Shown here: one piece after another, positions 63,196 to 64,000 of the stretch
Position numbering within the stretch: the first letter of the stretch is position 1
Layout of the letters: each line of letters opens with the position of its first letter
Origin: Streptomyces sp. 71268
GTDB taxonomy: Bacteria > Actinomycetota > Actinomycetes > Streptomycetales > Streptomycetaceae
Length of the DNA stretch: 64,000 nucleotides
Direction of reading: 5' to 3'
Assembly (NCBI RefSeq): GCF_029392895.1
Contig: NZ_CP114200.1
Span: forward strand, 959,501 to 1,023,500
Notes under the pieces: model-generated
Seen by the model: the letters and a program-made list of their open reading frames with translations, nothing else
Told to the model about the DNA's origin: nothing
The model's database searches: none
Program-made: the position numbers and the translations under genes

Positions 63196-64000
63196 TCAGG
63201 CGTCGGCCGCCGGGGGCAGCGCGCGGGCCACCAGGTCCCAGACGGTCTCGGCGAGCGCCTCCTTGGGCCCGTACGGGACGGGGGTCTCGCTGCCGTCGGC
63301 GCCCAGCACGACGGCCTCGTTCTCCTCCGCGCCGAACGTCTTGTGCTCGCCCACCTCGTTGACGACCAGCAGGTCACAGCCCTTGCGGGCGAGCTTGGCC
63401 CGGCCGTTGGGCACCACGTCGTCGGTCTCGGCCGCGAAGCCGACGACGAGTTGGCCGGGGCGGGCGCGCTCGGCCGAGAGCTCGGCGAGGATGTCCGGAT
63501 TCCGCACCAGGGCGATGGGCTCGGGCTCCTGCCCGTCCCGCTTCTTGATCTTGCCGGTCGCGTACGTCGCGGGCCGGAAGTCGGCCACGGCCGCCGCCAT
63601 GACCACCACGTCCGCGTCGGGCGCGGCCTTCAGCATCGCCTCGCGCAGCTGCACCGCCGTACCCACCCGCACCACGTCCGCGCCGGCCGGGTCGAGCAGC
63701 GCGCTGTTCGCGGAGACCAGCGTCACCCGCGCGCCACGGGCCACGGCCGCGCGGGCCAGCGCGTACCCCTGCTTGCCCGAAGAGCGGTTGCCCAGGAAGC
63801 GCACCGGGTCCAGCGGCTCCCGGGTGCCGCCGGCGCTCACCACCACGTGCCGGCCCGCGAGGTCGCGCCGGGCGCCGGCGCCCGGGCCGGCGGCCAGCAC
63901 GCGGCGACACACCTCGAAGATCTCGCCCGGGTCCGGCAGTCGGCCCTTGCCGGTGTCCACGCCGGTCAGCCGGCCGACGGCGGGCTCGATGACCACCGCG
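63196..64000 (-). CDS. coaBC: Phosphopantothenoylcysteine decarboxylase/synthase, C-terminal part (cut by window edge)
   Basis: The start lies right of base 64000. The visible ~267 residues are mostly the CoaB synthetase domain: HVVVSAGGTREPLDPVRFLGNRSSGKQGYALA, VVMAAAVADFRPA with the conserved Asn-binding loop, GKIKKRDG, and a C-terminal LLVVNEVGEHKTFG. CoaB joins cysteine to phosphopantothenate and CoaC decarboxylates it in coenzyme A synthesis. The gene precedes metK on the same strand, as in other Streptomyces. Confidence 0.95.
   Translation of the reverse strand, partial: AVVIEPAVGRLTGVDTGKGRLPDPGEIFEVCRRVLAAGPGAGARRDLAGRHVVVSAGGTREPLDPVRFLGNRSSGKQGYALARAAVARGARVTLVSANSALLDPAGADVVRVGTAVQLREAMLKAAPDADVVVMAAAVADFRPATYATGKIKKRDGQEPEPIALVRNPDILAELSAERARPGQLVVGFAAETDDVVPNGRAKLARKGCDLLVVNEVGEHKTFGAEENEAVVLGADGSETPVPYGPKEALAETVWDLVARALPPAADA

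Overview
The window is chromosomal DNA of a high-GC actinomycete, almost certainly Streptomyces. Genes have strongly GC-biased third positions, GTG and TTG starts are common, at least three genes carry a rare in-frame TTA codon, and the run coaBC-metK-priA-fmt-rsmB-rpe together with the ribD-ribE-ribM-ribBA-ribH-hisE-hisG cluster is a familiar Streptomyces core layout. I saw no phage, insertion sequence, CRISPR array, rRNA or tRNA. About 45 genes are supported. Function calls come from reading the proteins and motifs, with no database search.

0-11.7 kb: the start of a probable c-di-GMP signalling protein; a polyol/glycerol-3-phosphate module (FGGY kinase plus an unusual triple-domain flavoprotein); a TTA-containing gene of unknown role; an amino-acid permease; a short orphan nucleotide-metabolism-like gene; a secreted C39-like peptidase; and a P-loop kinase. 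11.7-16.7 kb: a candidate promoter-plus-terminator small RNA, a CbxX-type AAA+ ATPase, and two overlapping CNNM/CBS membrane proteins.

16.9-23.6 kb: a minus-strand block in which an FMN riboswitch heads ribD-ribE-ribM-ribBA-ribH, followed closely by hisE, hisG and a PH-domain membrane protein. A secreted GH18 chitinase with two DasR-like boxes over its promoter is divergent to it (23.7-26.2 kb).

26.5-33 kb: regulator/target pairs (GlxA-like AraC regulator with an isochorismatase; ROK regulator with an MFS transporter) and an NCS2 permease. 33-38.2 kb: a DUF5995 gene, then a flavin monoamine oxidase, a nitrilase-type amidase and an Lrp regulator, which together resemble an amino-acid 2-monooxygenase/amidase route (arginine to 4-guanidinobutyrate, or an aromatic equivalent). 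38.4-47.6 kb: mostly small accessory genes (lipoprotein, methyltransferase, TetR, DUF1330, HhH protein, Rho-N-like protein, F420 oxidoreductase, Vms1/Rv2629-like release factor, ACT-like protein behind a terminator) around guaB1.

47.9-54.4 kb: a TetR-controlled ferredoxin-reductase/PPOX pair, a SorC-type regulator next to rpe, and an HxlR/MFS pair sharing a large inverted repeat. 54.4-64 kb: housekeeping genes rsmB, fmt, priA (with degenerate helicase motifs), metK and the 3' part of coaBC, punctuated by very long perfect hairpins.
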